From Taklimakanibacter lacteus (GTDB taxonomy: Bacteria > Pseudomonadota > Alphaproteobacteria > Rhizobiales > Aestuariivirgaceae), in assembly GCA_003576695.1 (NCBI GenBank), contig QOZQ01000001.1, positions 248,001-312,000 of the forward strand: a DNA stretch of 64,000 bases, read 5' to 3'. Below, piece after piece: positions 44,328-53,482 of the stretch. The stretch's first letter is position 1; each line of letters starts with the position of its first letter. The position numbers were made by a program, and so were the translations under genes. The notes below the pieces were generated by a model. That model did no database searches. It was not told the origin of the DNA and was given only the letters and a program-made list of their open reading frames with translations.

Positions 44328-45362
44328 TTACTTGAGCAGCTCGGTCCAGATCTGCGAATAAAGTGCCGTCACTTCCGGCTCGCAGAGCTTGAAGAACTGT
44401 CCCTTGGACACGAATTCGGCCGGGATCTCGACCTCAGGCGCGCCCTTCATATGCTCCGGCAGATACTGATCGGAGCCCTTGATGCCGTTGGCATAGTTGG
44501 CGAAGGCCGAGATCAGCGCGGCATTCTGCGGATCCATGATGAAGTTCTGGAACAGCTTGGCGTTCTCGAGATTCTTGGCGTCCTTGAGCACGGCGACGCT
44601 GTCCATGAACAGGGGATAGCCTTCCTTCGGATAGCCGTAGCGCACATCCTTGTTCTGCTGGCGGGAGCGCAAAGCGGCGCCGTTCCAGTAATAGGCGGCA
44701 CCGAAATCGCGGCTGGCGAATTTCTCGATCACGCCATAGTCCATCGAGATCCAGCTCTTCTTGGCCTCGACCAGCGTGTCGCGCGCCTTCTTGAGCAGCT
44801 CCTTGTCGGCGGTGCACCACTGGCCGCCCAGATACCAGATGACCGCCGCCATCACGTCGTTCATCTCGGGCGCGACATTGATCTTGCCCTTGAGCTCGTC
44901 GGGTGGGTTGAAGATGATCCCTGATGTGTTGATGTCGCCCTTATAGAGCGAGGTGTCGACGATAACGCCGGTAGAGCCCCACTGCCACGGCACGGAATAA
45001 TGGCGGCCCGGATCCCATTCGACATTCACCCAGCGGTCCTCGATATTCTTGAAATTCTCCATCTGGTCGGGACGCGTCTCGGCCAGGAGGCCTTCCTTGA
45101 TCCATACCGGCATGAAATTGGCGGACGGCACGACGATGTCGAAGCCATGGCCGCCGGCGCGGATCTTGGCGAGCGCCGTGTCGTTGGAGTCATAGTCGGT
45201 CACCGTGACCTTGACCTTGTAGGCCTCCTCGAACTTCTTGATCAGCTCGGGATTGGTGTAGTTGCCCCAATTGTAGATATGGAGCTCGCCGTCGGCCAAG
45301 GCCGGGGCTGCGAAGGCCGTCATGGCAAGGCCGATGGCGGCATATTTCAGTTTCGTACTCAT
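44328..45362 (-). CDS. polyamine ABC transporter substrate-binding protein (PotD/PotF-like), first copy
   Basis: This 344-residue binding protein has a signal peptide (ending APALA) and the pattern [20 protein letters not shown]. Conserved pieces include [33 protein letters not shown] and LYSQIWTELLK. It lies downstream of the permease genes on the same strand, separated by a repeat pair and a short relic frame. A strong terminator precedes it, so it probably has its own promoter in the 25 bases to the terminator or depends on read-through. AGGAACCGG before ATG gives a usable ribosome-binding site. Confidence 0.92.
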   Translation of the reverse strand: MSTKLKYAAIGLAMTAFAAPALADGELHIYNWGNYTNPELIKKFEEAYKVKVTVTDYDSNDTALAKIRAGGHGFDIVVPSANFMPVWIKEGLLAETRPDQMENFKNIEDRWVNVEWDPGRHYSVPWQWGSTGVIVDTSLYKGDINTSGIIFNPPDELKGKINVAPEMNDVMAAVIWYLGGQWCTADKELLKKARDTLVEAKKSWISMDYGVIEKFASRDFGAAYYWNGAALRSRQQNKDVRYGYPKEGYPLFMDSVAVLKDAKNLENAKLFQNFIMDPQNAALISAFANYANGIKGSDQYLPEHMKGAPEVEIPAEFVSKGQFFKLCEPEVTALYSQIWTELLK

Positions 45363-45387
45363 CCGGTTCCTCCGTTTTTCTCAGATC

Positions 45388-45426
45388 AAATAAAAAGCCC
45401 CGATGTCGTCGAACATTCCGGGGCCC
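45388..45426 (-). terminator. rho-independent terminator upstream of the first binding-protein gene
   Basis: On the minus strand GGCCCCGGA pairs with TCGGGGC across a 14-base loop and is followed by TTTTTATTT. This is the clearest intrinsic terminator in the window. It ends transcription coming from the permease genes or from the short frame at 45442-45528. Confidence 0.75.
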
Positions 45427-45441
45427 CAGATCAGTCTGCGC

Positions 45442-45528
45442 TCATTTGATAACGTCCGTCCAGATGCGCTCGGTATGCGCATCCGACGGACAGGCCCGAG
45501 GGAATTCTCCCTCCCATGCGACTGCCAT
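45442..45528 (-). pseudogene. 28-codon remnant of a third PotF-like binding-protein gene
   Basis: A minus-strand frame with AGGAAGGAA before its ATG encodes 28 residues. It contains GEFPRACPSDAH and ends RIWTDVIK. The end aligns with the C-termini of the two neighbouring binding proteins ([11 protein letters not shown] ... IWTELTK and GQFFKLCEPEV ... IWTELLK). It is most simply the last piece of a third tandem copy lost by internal deletion. It still has a start, a stop and a terminator directly behind, so a small peptide is conceivable. Confidence 0.6.
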
Positions 45529-45610
45529 GATTTCCTTCCTGTGTCTCAGTTGATGTCCGTGCTTCATTGAAGATTATTGCATGCAAAGTCCCGGTTACCA
45601 CCCATCTATC

Positions 45611-45714
45611 CGTCATCCCGGCGCAAGCCGGGAGCCCCCAGGCCGGTGCAATTTCGACAGCGCCGCCGGCGCGGCAAGGCTTCAATGGATCCCGGCTTTG
45701 CGCCGGGATGACGG
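45611..45714. repeat. inverted repeat pair, CGTCATCCCGGC family (copy 1)
   Basis: CGTCATCCCGGCGCAAGCCGGG at the left is mirrored by CCCGGC-TTTGC-GCCGGGATGACGG at the right, about 100 bases apart. This makes a long cruciform-capable unit of the REPIN type. A second member lies at 51075-51177. It separates the permease genes from the binding-protein genes. Confidence 0.85.
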
Positions 45715-45753
45715 AGGAAGAGTGATGCGCTCATGTTTCCACGATGGTCGTTT

Positions 45754-46617
45754 CTAGGTCCGTTTGCGGTTCAGGAAAAAGAACAAGGTCACGATGACGA
45801 TCGAGATGAGCAGGAACACGCTCGATATGGCGTTGATCTCGGGCGTCACCACGCGGCGCAGCTGGCCCAGCATGTAGGTGGGCAGCGTGTCCTGGCCGCC
45901 CGACTTGACGAGCTCGGTGATGACGACGTCATCGAGCGACACCACGAAAGCCAGCATCAGCCCGGCGATGATGCCGGGCCACAGCAGCGGCAGCGTCACG
46001 CGGCGAAAGGCCATCCACGGCGTCGCATAGAGATCGGCGGCGGCGCGCTCGAGCGTCAGATCCATGTTCTCGAGCCTTGCGCGGATCGGCAGATAGGCGA
46101 AGGGAATGCAGAAGGCGGTATGCGCGATGATGAGATAGGCGAGGCCCGTATAGCCGGTCCAGATCTTGACCATGGCGAAGAAGATGAGGAGCGCGATGCC
46201 GGTGACGATCTCGGGCACCATCAAGGGCTGGTTGATGAAGCCATAGATGAAATTGAGGCCGCGATAGGGCCTGGTGCGGGTCGTCGCGAGCGCTGCCATG
46301 GTGGCGGCGATGGTCGAGACGATGGCGGCGAAGCTCGCAATGATGAAGGAGCGCGTCGAGGCCTCGACGATCTGGTTGTTGTTCCAGGCGGCAACATACC
46401 AGCGCCAGGAGAAGCCTTCCCAGATGGCGATGGAGGGGCCGGCATTGAAGGAATAGACGACCAGCGTGGCGATCGGCAGATAGAGCAGGAAGAAGCAGAA
46501 GAGGGCGATGACGCCGAAGCCCGTCTGGCGCTTGATCGAGAAATTCGTCCTGCTTTGCTTTTGCGCATCGGCTTGTCCGAAAACCGCACGCACTTTTCCG
46601 GCCGATGCGTTAGCCAT
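45754..46617 (-). CDS. polyamine ABC transporter permease (PotI/PotC-like)
   Basis: This 287-residue permease has six hydrophobic segments and the EAA loop ERAAADLYATPWMAFRRVTL. ATG 46617 overlaps the stop of the upstream permease (ATGGCTAA) and is preferred to ATG 46653. The first 20 residues are encoded by a palindromic repeat unit (46564-46609), so the N-terminus is a translated repeat and not typical of the family. With PotH and PotA it forms the polyamine importer. Confidence 0.92.
   Translation of the reverse strand: MANASAGKVRAVFGQADAQKQSRTNFSIKRQTGFGVIALFCFFLLYLPIATLVVYSFNAGPSIAIWEGFSWRWYVAAWNNNQIVEASTRSFIIASFAAIVSTIAATMAALATTRTRPYRGLNFIYGFINQPLMVPEIVTGIALLIFFAMVKIWTGYTGLAYLIIAHTAFCIPFAYLPIRARLENMDLTLERAAADLYATPWMAFRRVTLPLLWPGIIAGLMLAFVVSLDDVVITELVKSGGQDTLPTYMLGQLRRVVTPEINAISSVFLLISIVIVTLFFFLNRKRT
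46564..46609 (-). repeat. palindromic repeat inside the PotI-like coding region
   Basis: CGCATCGGC and GCCGATGCG form a 9-bp stem around a loop containing CCGAAAACCG and CACTTTTCC, the same core as the 117-bp element at 19221. It is translated as the N-terminal residues ASAGKVRAVFGQADAQ of the permease. Confidence 0.75.
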
Positions 46618-47557
46618 GGCGGTTCTCGGAGCTGCCGGCGGCATAGCGCACATAGACCATGAGGGCGACCATCACGATGGCCATCAGCGTGATCGAGAGC
46701 GCAGCACCCAAGGGCCAGTTGCGGCCCTGGCCGAATTGCAGCTCGATCAGGTTGCCGAGCATCATGTTCTTGCCGCCGCCCAGCACGCGCGGCGTCACAT
46801 AGGCGCCGAGCGAGGGGATGAAGACCAGGATGGAGCCGGCGATGATGCCGGGCTTGACCAGCGGGACGATGACCCGGCGCAGCACCTGGAAGCGGTTGGC
46901 ATAGAGGTCATAGCCCGCCTCGACGAGGCGGAAATCGAGCTTCTCCATGCTGGCATAGAGCGGCAGCACCATCAGCGGCAAATAGACATAGAGCATGCCG
47001 AGCATGATGGCGACATCGGTGAACATGATCTGGATCGGGCTCGAGATGAGCCCGAGCTTGATCAGCACCGTGTTGATGATGCCTTCATTGCGGATGACTT
47101 CCTGCACCGCGAAGGTGCGGATCAGGAGATTGGTCCAGAAGGGAATGGTGATCAGGAACAGCCAGATGTCGCGCATCTTCTCCGGGCGCGTGGCGATGAA
47201 ATAGGCGGTGGGGAAACCGAAGGCCAGCGCCATGATGGTGGTGAGCAAGGACAGCTTCACCGAGCGCCACAATATGGAGAGATGGGCATCGGCGAAGGTC
47301 GTCGTGTCGTCGAAGATATCCTTCTGGAACAGGACCTGGAACCAGGCATGGCCGGAGGGCTTCCAGACGATGCCGCCATAATCGGCGGGCGTCAGGAACG
47401 AGAAGAGGAGCACGATGAAGAGGGGGCCGATGGCGGCGAAGAGGATGATGAGGAGGGCGGGCGAGGCGAGCAGCCAGCGGCCGCGGATCTCGCGCCGGTC
47501 GGCTTCGGCGGCGACAAGGGCGGCGCGCGACAGGGAGGACGATGCGGCAACGGGCAT
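46610..47557 (-). CDS. polyamine ABC transporter permease (PotH/PotB-like)
   Basis: This 315-residue permease has six main hydrophobic segments and the EAA loop EAGYDLYANRFQVLRRVIVP. A long N-terminal cytoplasmic part contains RREIRGRWLLASPALLIILF. It follows the ATPase gene after two bases and overlaps the second permease gene by eight. The stop codon falls at the edge of the palindromic repeat shared with the next gene. Confidence 0.93.
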   Translation of the reverse strand: MPVAASSSLSRAALVAAEADRREIRGRWLLASPALLIILFAAIGPLFIVLLFSFLTPADYGGIVWKPSGHAWFQVLFQKDIFDDTTTFADAHLSILWRSVKLSLLTTIMALAFGFPTAYFIATRPEKMRDIWLFLITIPFWTNLLIRTFAVQEVIRNEGIINTVLIKLGLISSPIQIMFTDVAIMLGMLYVYLPLMVLPLYASMEKLDFRLVEAGYDLYANRFQVLRRVIVPLVKPGIIAGSILVFIPSLGAYVTPRVLGGGKNMMLGNLIELQFGQGRNWPLGAALSITLMAIVMVALMVYVRYAAGSSENRHG

Positions 47558-47559
47558 GA

Positions 47560-48669
47560 TCAGTCCTTCAGCACTTGCGCGGCATGCTCGCCGATCTCGA
47601 CACCGACCGGCATGCCGACCTTAAGCTCTTCCCGGGCGCCATGGCGGTTCTGCTGCCGGATGATGAAATGCGGACCCGAGGCGAGCTTGACGTGGAAATG
47701 CGTGTCGGTGCCGAAATAGACGATGTTCTCGAGCGTTCCTCTCAGCGCATCCTGGCCCGGCGCCATGACGATCGCCGCATGCTCGGGGCGCACCACGATG
47801 GTGACATTGCCTTGCGGCTTGACGCCTTCGGAGATGCCGGCCTCGACCTCGCCGCCGGCGGCGAGCGCGATGCGTGCCTTGCTTCCGTTCACGGCCGTGA
47901 CCGTGCCTTCGAGGAAATTCGTATCGCCGATGAAATTGGCGACGAAACGCTCGGCCGGGCGGTCATAGATGTCGCGCGGCGAGCCGATCTGCAGGATGCG
48001 GCCCTTCGACATGACCGCGATGCGGTCCGACATGGTGAGCGCTTCTTCCTGGTCATGGGTCACGAAGATGAAGGTGATGCCGGTCTCGTGCTGGAGGCGC
48101 TTCAGCTCGATCTGCATGTCCTTGCGCAATTTGAAATCGAGCGCCGACAAGGGCTCATCGAGCAGCAGCACCTTGGGCCGGGGCGCCAGCGCGCGGGCAA
48201 GCGCCACGCGCTGCTGCTGGCCGCCGGAAATCTGGCTGGTGCGGCGGTTGCGCAATTCCTCCATGCGCACCAGCTTCAGCATCTCCGTGACGCGCTGGGC
48301 GATCTCAGGCCTGGGCTTGCCCAGCATCTCGAGCCCGAAGCCGATATTCTGGGCCACGGTCATATGCGGGAATAGAGCGTAATTCTGGAAGACGGTGTTG
48401 ACCGGGCGCTTGAAGGGCGGCAGCGGGGCGATGTCCTCGCCATAGAGGCGGATCTCGCCCTCGGTCGGAAAATCGAAGCCGGCGATCAGGCGGAGCAGGG
48501 TTGTCTTGCCGCAGCCGGAAGGGCCCAGGAGGGTGAAGAACTCGTTCTCGCGAATGGTGACGTCGACATTGTCGAGCGCCCTTACCGCATCATCACCATT
48601 GCCGAAGACCTTGCTGACGCCCAACACCTCGATGGCGCTGCGCCGTTCCCCAGAACCGGCCCTGCTCAA
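47560..48669 (-). CDS. polyamine ABC transporter ATP-binding protein (PotA/PotG-like)
   Basis: This 369-residue ATPase has Walker [11 protein letters not shown]-loop [11 protein letters not shown], signature [16 protein letters not shown], Walker [17 protein letters not shown] and switch VTHD. A TOBE-type regulatory domain (about 285-365) follows. Translation appears to begin at TTG 48669, with GGGGAG seven bases upstream; no ATG stands near the domain start. It leads the minus-strand transporter operon potA-potH-potI. The leader of about 100 bases contains a hairpin. Confidence 0.93.
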   Translation of the reverse strand: MSRAGSGERRSAIEVLGVSKVFGNGDDAVRALDNVDVTIRENEFFTLLGPSGCGKTTLLRLIAGFDFPTEGEIRLYGEDIAPLPPFKRPVNTVFQNYALFPHMTVAQNIGFGLEMLGKPRPEIAQRVTEMLKLVRMEELRNRRTSQISGGQQQRVALARALAPRPKVLLLDEPLSALDFKLRKDMQIELKRLQHETGITFIFVTHDQEEALTMSDRIAVMSKGRILQIGSPRDIYDRPAERFVANFIGDTNFLEGTVTAVNGSKARIALAAGGEVEAGISEGVKPQGNVTIVVRPEHAAIVMAPGQDALRGTLENIVYFGTDTHFHVKLASGPHFIIRQQNRHGAREELKVGMPVGVEIGEHAAQVLKD

Positions 48670-48714
48670 TCACAACTCCCCTGTTGGCGTTTTATTCTTA
48701 TTCTCTTTTTTGTC

Positions 48715-48745
48715 GCATCGGACTTCACACTTTTCGGTCCGATGC
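48715..48745. terminator. hairpin between SDR gene and potA-like gene
   Basis: GCATCGGAC and GTCCGATGC form a perfect 9-bp stem with a 13-base loop containing CACTTTTC, like the other palindromic repeats. It lies 75 bases after the SDR stop and 46 bases before potA. It may end SDR transcription. Confidence 0.5.
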
Positions 48746-48819
48746 GCCAAATATCCTATGAGGAATAAGTGAGCTTGCCAACAGGCATGTGGCGACCACC
48801 AATATTTGTGTAGAAACGA

Positions 48820-49563
48820 TCAGCCCGACCAGCCGCCGTCGATCACGAAAGTCTGGCCGGTGATGAAGGCCGATTCCTCGCTGGCCAGATAGATGACGAG
48901 GGCGGCGATCTCTTCGGGCATCGCCATGCGGCCCATGGGCTGGCGTGCGATGAAGGCGGCGCGGGCCTTCTCGTAATCGCCCTGCTGGCGCATGCGGTCA
49001 TTGAGGGACGGGGTGTCGACGGTGCCCGGGCAAATGGCGTTGCAGCGGATGCCCTTGCCGACGAAATCGGCGGCCAGCGCCTTGGTGAGGCCGATCACCG
49101 CAGCCTTGGTGGCGCCATAGACGAAGCGGTTGGGCACGCCCTTGATCGAGGAGGCGACGGAAGACATGTTGACGATGGTGCCCTTGCCCCTCTCCAGCAT
49201 GGCGGGCAGGAAGGCCTTGATCATCCGATAATGCGCCTTGGTGTTGAGATCGAAGGAGAAATCCCAGGACTTCTCGTCGCAATCGAGGATCGTGCCGTTG
49301 TGGACATAGCCCGAGCAGTTGAACAGGACATCGACGTCGGCGGCGCGCCTGGCGGCCTCGGCGATCGCCTCGGTCTTCAGCACATCGAGAGGGAATGTCT
49401 CGATGCCAGAAGCTTCCTTCGCGAGACCCGCCAGCAGGTCCTCGCGAATATCGGTGGCATAGACCTTGGCCCCTTCCCTGGCCATGGCGATGGCGGTGGA
49501 GCGGCCGATGCCCTGCGCCGCCGATGTCACCAAAGCCGTCTTGCCCTTCAGCCTGTCACCCAT
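48820..49563 (-). CDS. short-chain dehydrogenase/reductase (3-hydroxybutyrate-dehydrogenase-2-like)
   Basis: This 247-residue SDR has the cofactor motif TSAAQGIGRSTA, the strand end NCSGYVHNG in place of NNAG, and the catalytic Ser, Tyr, Lys in MSSVASSIKG and FVYGATKAAV. The wording, with RCNAICPGTVDTPSLNDR, resembles the BDH2/DHRS6 type of hydroxy-acid and 4-oxoproline-type dehydrogenases. It lies between the polyamine transporter and a divergent amidase gene, so it may act on an amide or polyamine catabolite (inference). Confidence 0.87.
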   Translation of the reverse strand: MGDRLKGKTALVTSAAQGIGRSTAIAMAREGAKVYATDIREDLLAGLAKEASGIETFPLDVLKTEAIAEAARRAADVDVLFNCSGYVHNGTILDCDEKSWDFSFDLNTKAHYRMIKAFLPAMLERGKGTIVNMSSVASSIKGVPNRFVYGATKAAVIGLTKALAADFVGKGIRCNAICPGTVDTPSLNDRMRQQGDYEKARAAFIARQPMGRMAMPEEIAALVIYLASEESAFITGQTFVIDGGWSG

Positions 49564-49630
49564 GGACGTTGTTCCCTTGCTTGCGTCAGATTAGTGTGCT
49601 GCCTCTAGCGCGCCCAACCGAGACTTGTCC

Positions 49631-51067
49631 ATGACCGATGACGACCTGTGCTATCTGACCGCCAAGGAAGCGCTGAAGCTGTTCCGGGCCCGAAAACTGT
49701 CGCCCGTCGAGCTGCTCACGGCGCAGATCGCGAGGAGCGAGGCGGTCAATCCGGCGATCAACTGCATCACCGACCGCTATTTCGAGGAGGCCCTCGAACA
49801 GGCGAAACTGGCGGAAGCGGCCTATGGCAAGCGCAATGGCGGCCCGCGTCCGCTCGAAGGGCTGACGCTGGCGGTCAAGGATGCGCAGCGCGTCAAGGGC
49901 AAGCGTACCACCCATGGCTCGCTCATCTTCATCGACAATATCGACGATCATTCCGATCCGATGATCGAGCGGTTGAGTGCTGCCGGCGCCATCATCCATA
50001 TGCGCACCACGACGCCCGAATTCTGCCTGTCGGGGGCCTGCCATTCGCGCGCCTGGGGCACCACGCATAATCCCTTCAACATCGATTTCGGGCCGGGCGG
50101 CTCGTCGGGCGGCTCGGGCGCTGCACTTGCTTGCGGCCTCACCACGCTGGCGACGGGAACCGATATCGGCGGCTCGATCCGCATTCCCTCATCGGCCTGC
50201 GGCACGGTCGGCTTCAAGCCGCCGCATGGGCGCAATCCCGACGGCGCGCCCAATTGCTTCGACCGCTATAATCATTGCGGGCCGATGACGCGTTCGGTCG
50301 GCGATGCGGGCCTCATGCAGGGGATCATCGCCGGGCCGCATCCGCTCGATCATGATTCGCTGCGCGACACGGTCGAGCTGCCGGAGCGGGCGGGATCGCT
50401 GAGGGGCGTCAAGATCGCCACGTCGGTCGACTTCGACTATGTGCAGGTCGATCCCGATGTGCGCCGCAACACGCTCAAGGCGATCGAGCTGTTCCGCTCG
50501 CTCGGCGCCGAAGTGACCGAGGTGAAGCTCGGCTGGACGAGCGATGTCGATGCCAATGCGCTGCACTGGTATAATGCGATGGATTTCGGGCGCCAGACCG
50601 TGTGGTGGAAGAAGACGCATGGCCATCTGATGACCGACTATGCGCTCAAGATGGCGGATGCGATCGAGAAGACCACGCAAATCGATGACGTGCACAAGGC
50701 CTGGGCGCAGTCGCATCGGATGTATCAGACGCTGGGCCCGGTGCTCGCGGCGCATCATGTGCTCATCTGCCCGACCCTCAATCTGCCGGCGGTGCATGCC
50801 GACCATGATCCGTGGGATCCGGATTTCAAGGTCAATGGCGTCAAGGCCGACGGCGAATATGGCTGGGTCATGACGCATCAGTTCAACATGCTGCATAACT
50901 GCCCGGTGATGGCGGTGCCCTCGGGCTTCGCACAGAGCGGCGTGCCAACCGGCATCCAGATCGTCGGGCGCACTTTCGACGACGCGACCGTGTTCAAGGC
51001 GGCGCTGGCCTATGAGAAGGCGGCCGGCGGCTGGTTCACCGGCAAGAAAGGGCGACCGCGGCTGTGA
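49631..51067 (+). CDS. amidase signature-family amidase
   Basis: This 478-residue enzyme hydrolyses amides through the Ser-cisSer-Lys triad. The lysine is in LTLAVKDAQRVKG and the two serines in GPGGSSGGSGAAL and TDIGGSIRIPSS. ATG 49631 is preferred to a TTG two codons earlier. The gene is divergent from the SDR and convergent with the acetylpolyamine hydrolase gene. A repeat pair follows its stop. The specific amide is unknown; the setting suggests polyamine-derived or amino-acid amides. Confidence 0.92.
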   Translation: MTDDDLCYLTAKEALKLFRARKLSPVELLTAQIARSEAVNPAINCITDRYFEEALEQAKLAEAAYGKRNGGPRPLEGLTLAVKDAQRVKGKRTTHGSLIFIDNIDDHSDPMIERLSAAGAIIHMRTTTPEFCLSGACHSRAWGTTHNPFNIDFGPGGSSGGSGAALACGLTTLATGTDIGGSIRIPSSACGTVGFKPPHGRNPDGAPNCFDRYNHCGPMTRSVGDAGLMQGIIAGPHPLDHDSLRDTVELPERAGSLRGVKIATSVDFDYVQVDPDVRRNTLKAIELFRSLGAEVTEVKLGWTSDVDANALHWYNAMDFGRQTVWWKKTHGHLMTDYALKMADAIEKTTQIDDVHKAWAQSHRMYQTLGPVLAAHHVLICPTLNLPAVHADHDPWDPDFKVNGVKADGEYGWVMTHQFNMLHNCPVMAVPSGFAQSGVPTGIQIVGRTFDDATVFKAALAYEKAAGGWFTGKKGRPRL

Positions 51068-51074
51068 TCCGGTT

Positions 51075-51177
51075 CGTCATCCCGGCGAAAGCCGGGACCC
51101 CCTGAATAAACGCAACCTGGGCGGCGCTGCCCAAGCCTGACCAATTTAATGGGCCCCGGCTTTCGCCGGGGTGACGG
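51075..51177. repeat. inverted repeat pair, CGTCATCCCGGC family (copy 2)
   Basis: CGTCATCCCGGCGAAAGCCGGG is mirrored by CCCCGGCTTTCGCCGGGGTGACGG about 100 bases to the right. It matches 45611-45714 in both arms but not in the middle. It sits between two convergent genes and may also end their transcripts. Confidence 0.85.
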
Positions 51178-51208
51178 TAATTTGGATAATGCGCTGCGCG
51201 TTGAACGC

Positions 51209-52237
<1,029 letters not shown>

Positions 52238-52311
52238 GGCCGGCCTGTTTTGTCGTTAGGGCGGTTTTGGTGTAGAATCCGAATCAGGCCAACTCAAGAG
52301 GGGATGCTGCC

Positions 52312-52482
52312 ATGGACCTTAGTGCGCCAAAGACCGTCACTTTCGTGATCGCCGTCATCATCGCCGTGCTTGCTGTTCTCGCCGCCCTCAACGCCCTGAC
52401 CTTCATCCCGATCGCGTCCGTCTGGCTGATGACGATCGCCTTCATCGTGCTGGCGGCGGGCTGCCTGCTCAAGGGAGTGTAG
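52312..52482 (+). CDS. small two-segment membrane protein
   Basis: This 56-residue protein begins MDLSAPKTVTFVIAVIIAVL, has two hydrophobic helices (about 9-28 and 32-53) separated by a short TFIPIAS turn, and ends CLLKGV. GAGGGGATG upstream gives a ribosome-binding site. It is divergent from the acetylpolyamine hydrolase gene and overlaps the 3' end of the deoR-like gene by 14 bases on the other strand. I do not recognise a named family; its regular two-helix pattern argues that it is real. Confidence 0.65.
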   Translation: MDLSAPKTVTFVIAVIIAVLAVLAALNALTFIPIASVWLMTIAFIVLAAGCLLKGV

Positions 52483-53239
52483 CGACCTCGATTGCGACGC
52501 CCGCCGCCACGAGCGCGCGGGCGAGATCATCGGGCGGCTTCGCATCGGTCACCAGGCAATCGAGCTGGTCGAAGCCGCAGACATTGACCAGCGCGCTCCG
52601 GCCGAATTTGCTGCGGTCGGTGACGACGACCGAGCGCTCGCCGCGCGACAGAACGGTGGCCGCGAATTCCGCTTCCGCCAGATCGTAGTCGTTGACGCCG
52701 GTCGCCGCATCGAGGGCGCCCGCCGTGATGATGGCGTGGCGGACATTGAAGCGCTCTATGAAGGTGATGGCCGAATTGCCGAAGGCGGCGCCATTGTCGC
52801 CATGCAGCTCGCCGCCCGCCATATGCACCTTGTTGCCGTTCACCGTCGAGAGCGTGCGGGCGATGTCGGACGAGTTGGTGACCACGGTGAGGCCGCGCTT
52901 CTGCAGAAGCTCGCGGGCGAGATAGCTGGTGGTCGTGCCGGTGTCGAGCATGATGCTGTCGCCATCGGCGATGGCCTCGGCGGCGCGGCGCGCGATGGCC
53001 CGCTTGGCGATGGCGTTCTCGCGCATGCGGCGCTCGAAGGGCGCCTCGCCCACCGCATGCGGCAGGGTGGCGGCGCCATGCAGCTTCAGCACCTCGCCGC
53101 GCTCGGCCATGAGCTTGAGGTCGCGGCGGATGGTCTCGGCCGAGACGCCGAGGCGTTCGGACAGCTCGGTGACTGAGGCAGACATGCGGTCATGCAGCAG
53201 CTGGCGGATCTCGGCATGACGGCGGGAGAGGCGGTTCAT
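52469..53239 (-). CDS. DeoR-family transcriptional regulator
   Basis: This 256-residue repressor has an N-terminal winged helix-turn-helix (RRHAEIRQLLHDRMSASVTE, then RLGVSAETIRRDLKLMAERG) and a DeoR C-terminal sugar-phosphate-sensing domain (DSIMLDTGTTTSYLAREL and VTNSSDIARTL). ATG 53239 is chosen because the family domain starts there. It is divergent from the betaine transporter operon. A perfect inverted repeat lies 28 bases upstream and may be its operator. The effector would normally be a phosphorylated sugar. Confidence 0.9.
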   Translation of the reverse strand: MNRLSRRHAEIRQLLHDRMSASVTELSERLGVSAETIRRDLKLMAERGEVLKLHGAATLPHAVGEAPFERRMRENAIAKRAIARRAAEAIADGDSIMLDTGTTTSYLARELLQKRGLTVVTNSSDIARTLSTVNGNKVHMAGGELHGDNGAAFGNSAITFIERFNVRHAIITAGALDAATGVNDYDLAEAEFAATVLSRGERSVVVTDRSKFGRSALVNVCGFDQLDCLVTDAKPPDDLARALVAAGVAIEVATLP

Positions 53240-53266
53240 GGAATTAATGCCCGATTTCAAGCAAAA

Positions 53267-53283
53267 TGACCATGAAATGGTCA
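53267..53283. promoter_or_regulatory. candidate operator (TGACCAT-GAA-ATGGTCA) in the deoR/proX divergent region
   Basis: A perfect 7-bp inverted repeat with a three-base spacer lies just upstream of the deoR-like start and about 200 bases before the ProX-like start. Its symmetry suits a dimeric repressor. No second copy was seen nearby. Confidence 0.45.
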
Positions 53284-53482
53284 GTCAGAGCAAGAAAATT
53301 CCGGCAAAGCCACAAAATGCCACGAAATTTTCGGTTCGGCATTGACACCTGAGCGCCTGTGCCACGACACTTGCCGGCAGCGGACCAGACCACAACAAGC
53401 AAGTCCGCGCTTAAAGTTGCTCGAGCCTTGTCCGATCATTCGATCGGAAGGCTCGATGGGAGCCAGGAAGAGGAAGACATCC

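Noticed and set aside
45431..45685. 84-codon minus-strand frame through the repeat pair
   Set aside because: It translates a palindromic repeat and is out of frame with the recognisable PotF-like remnant.
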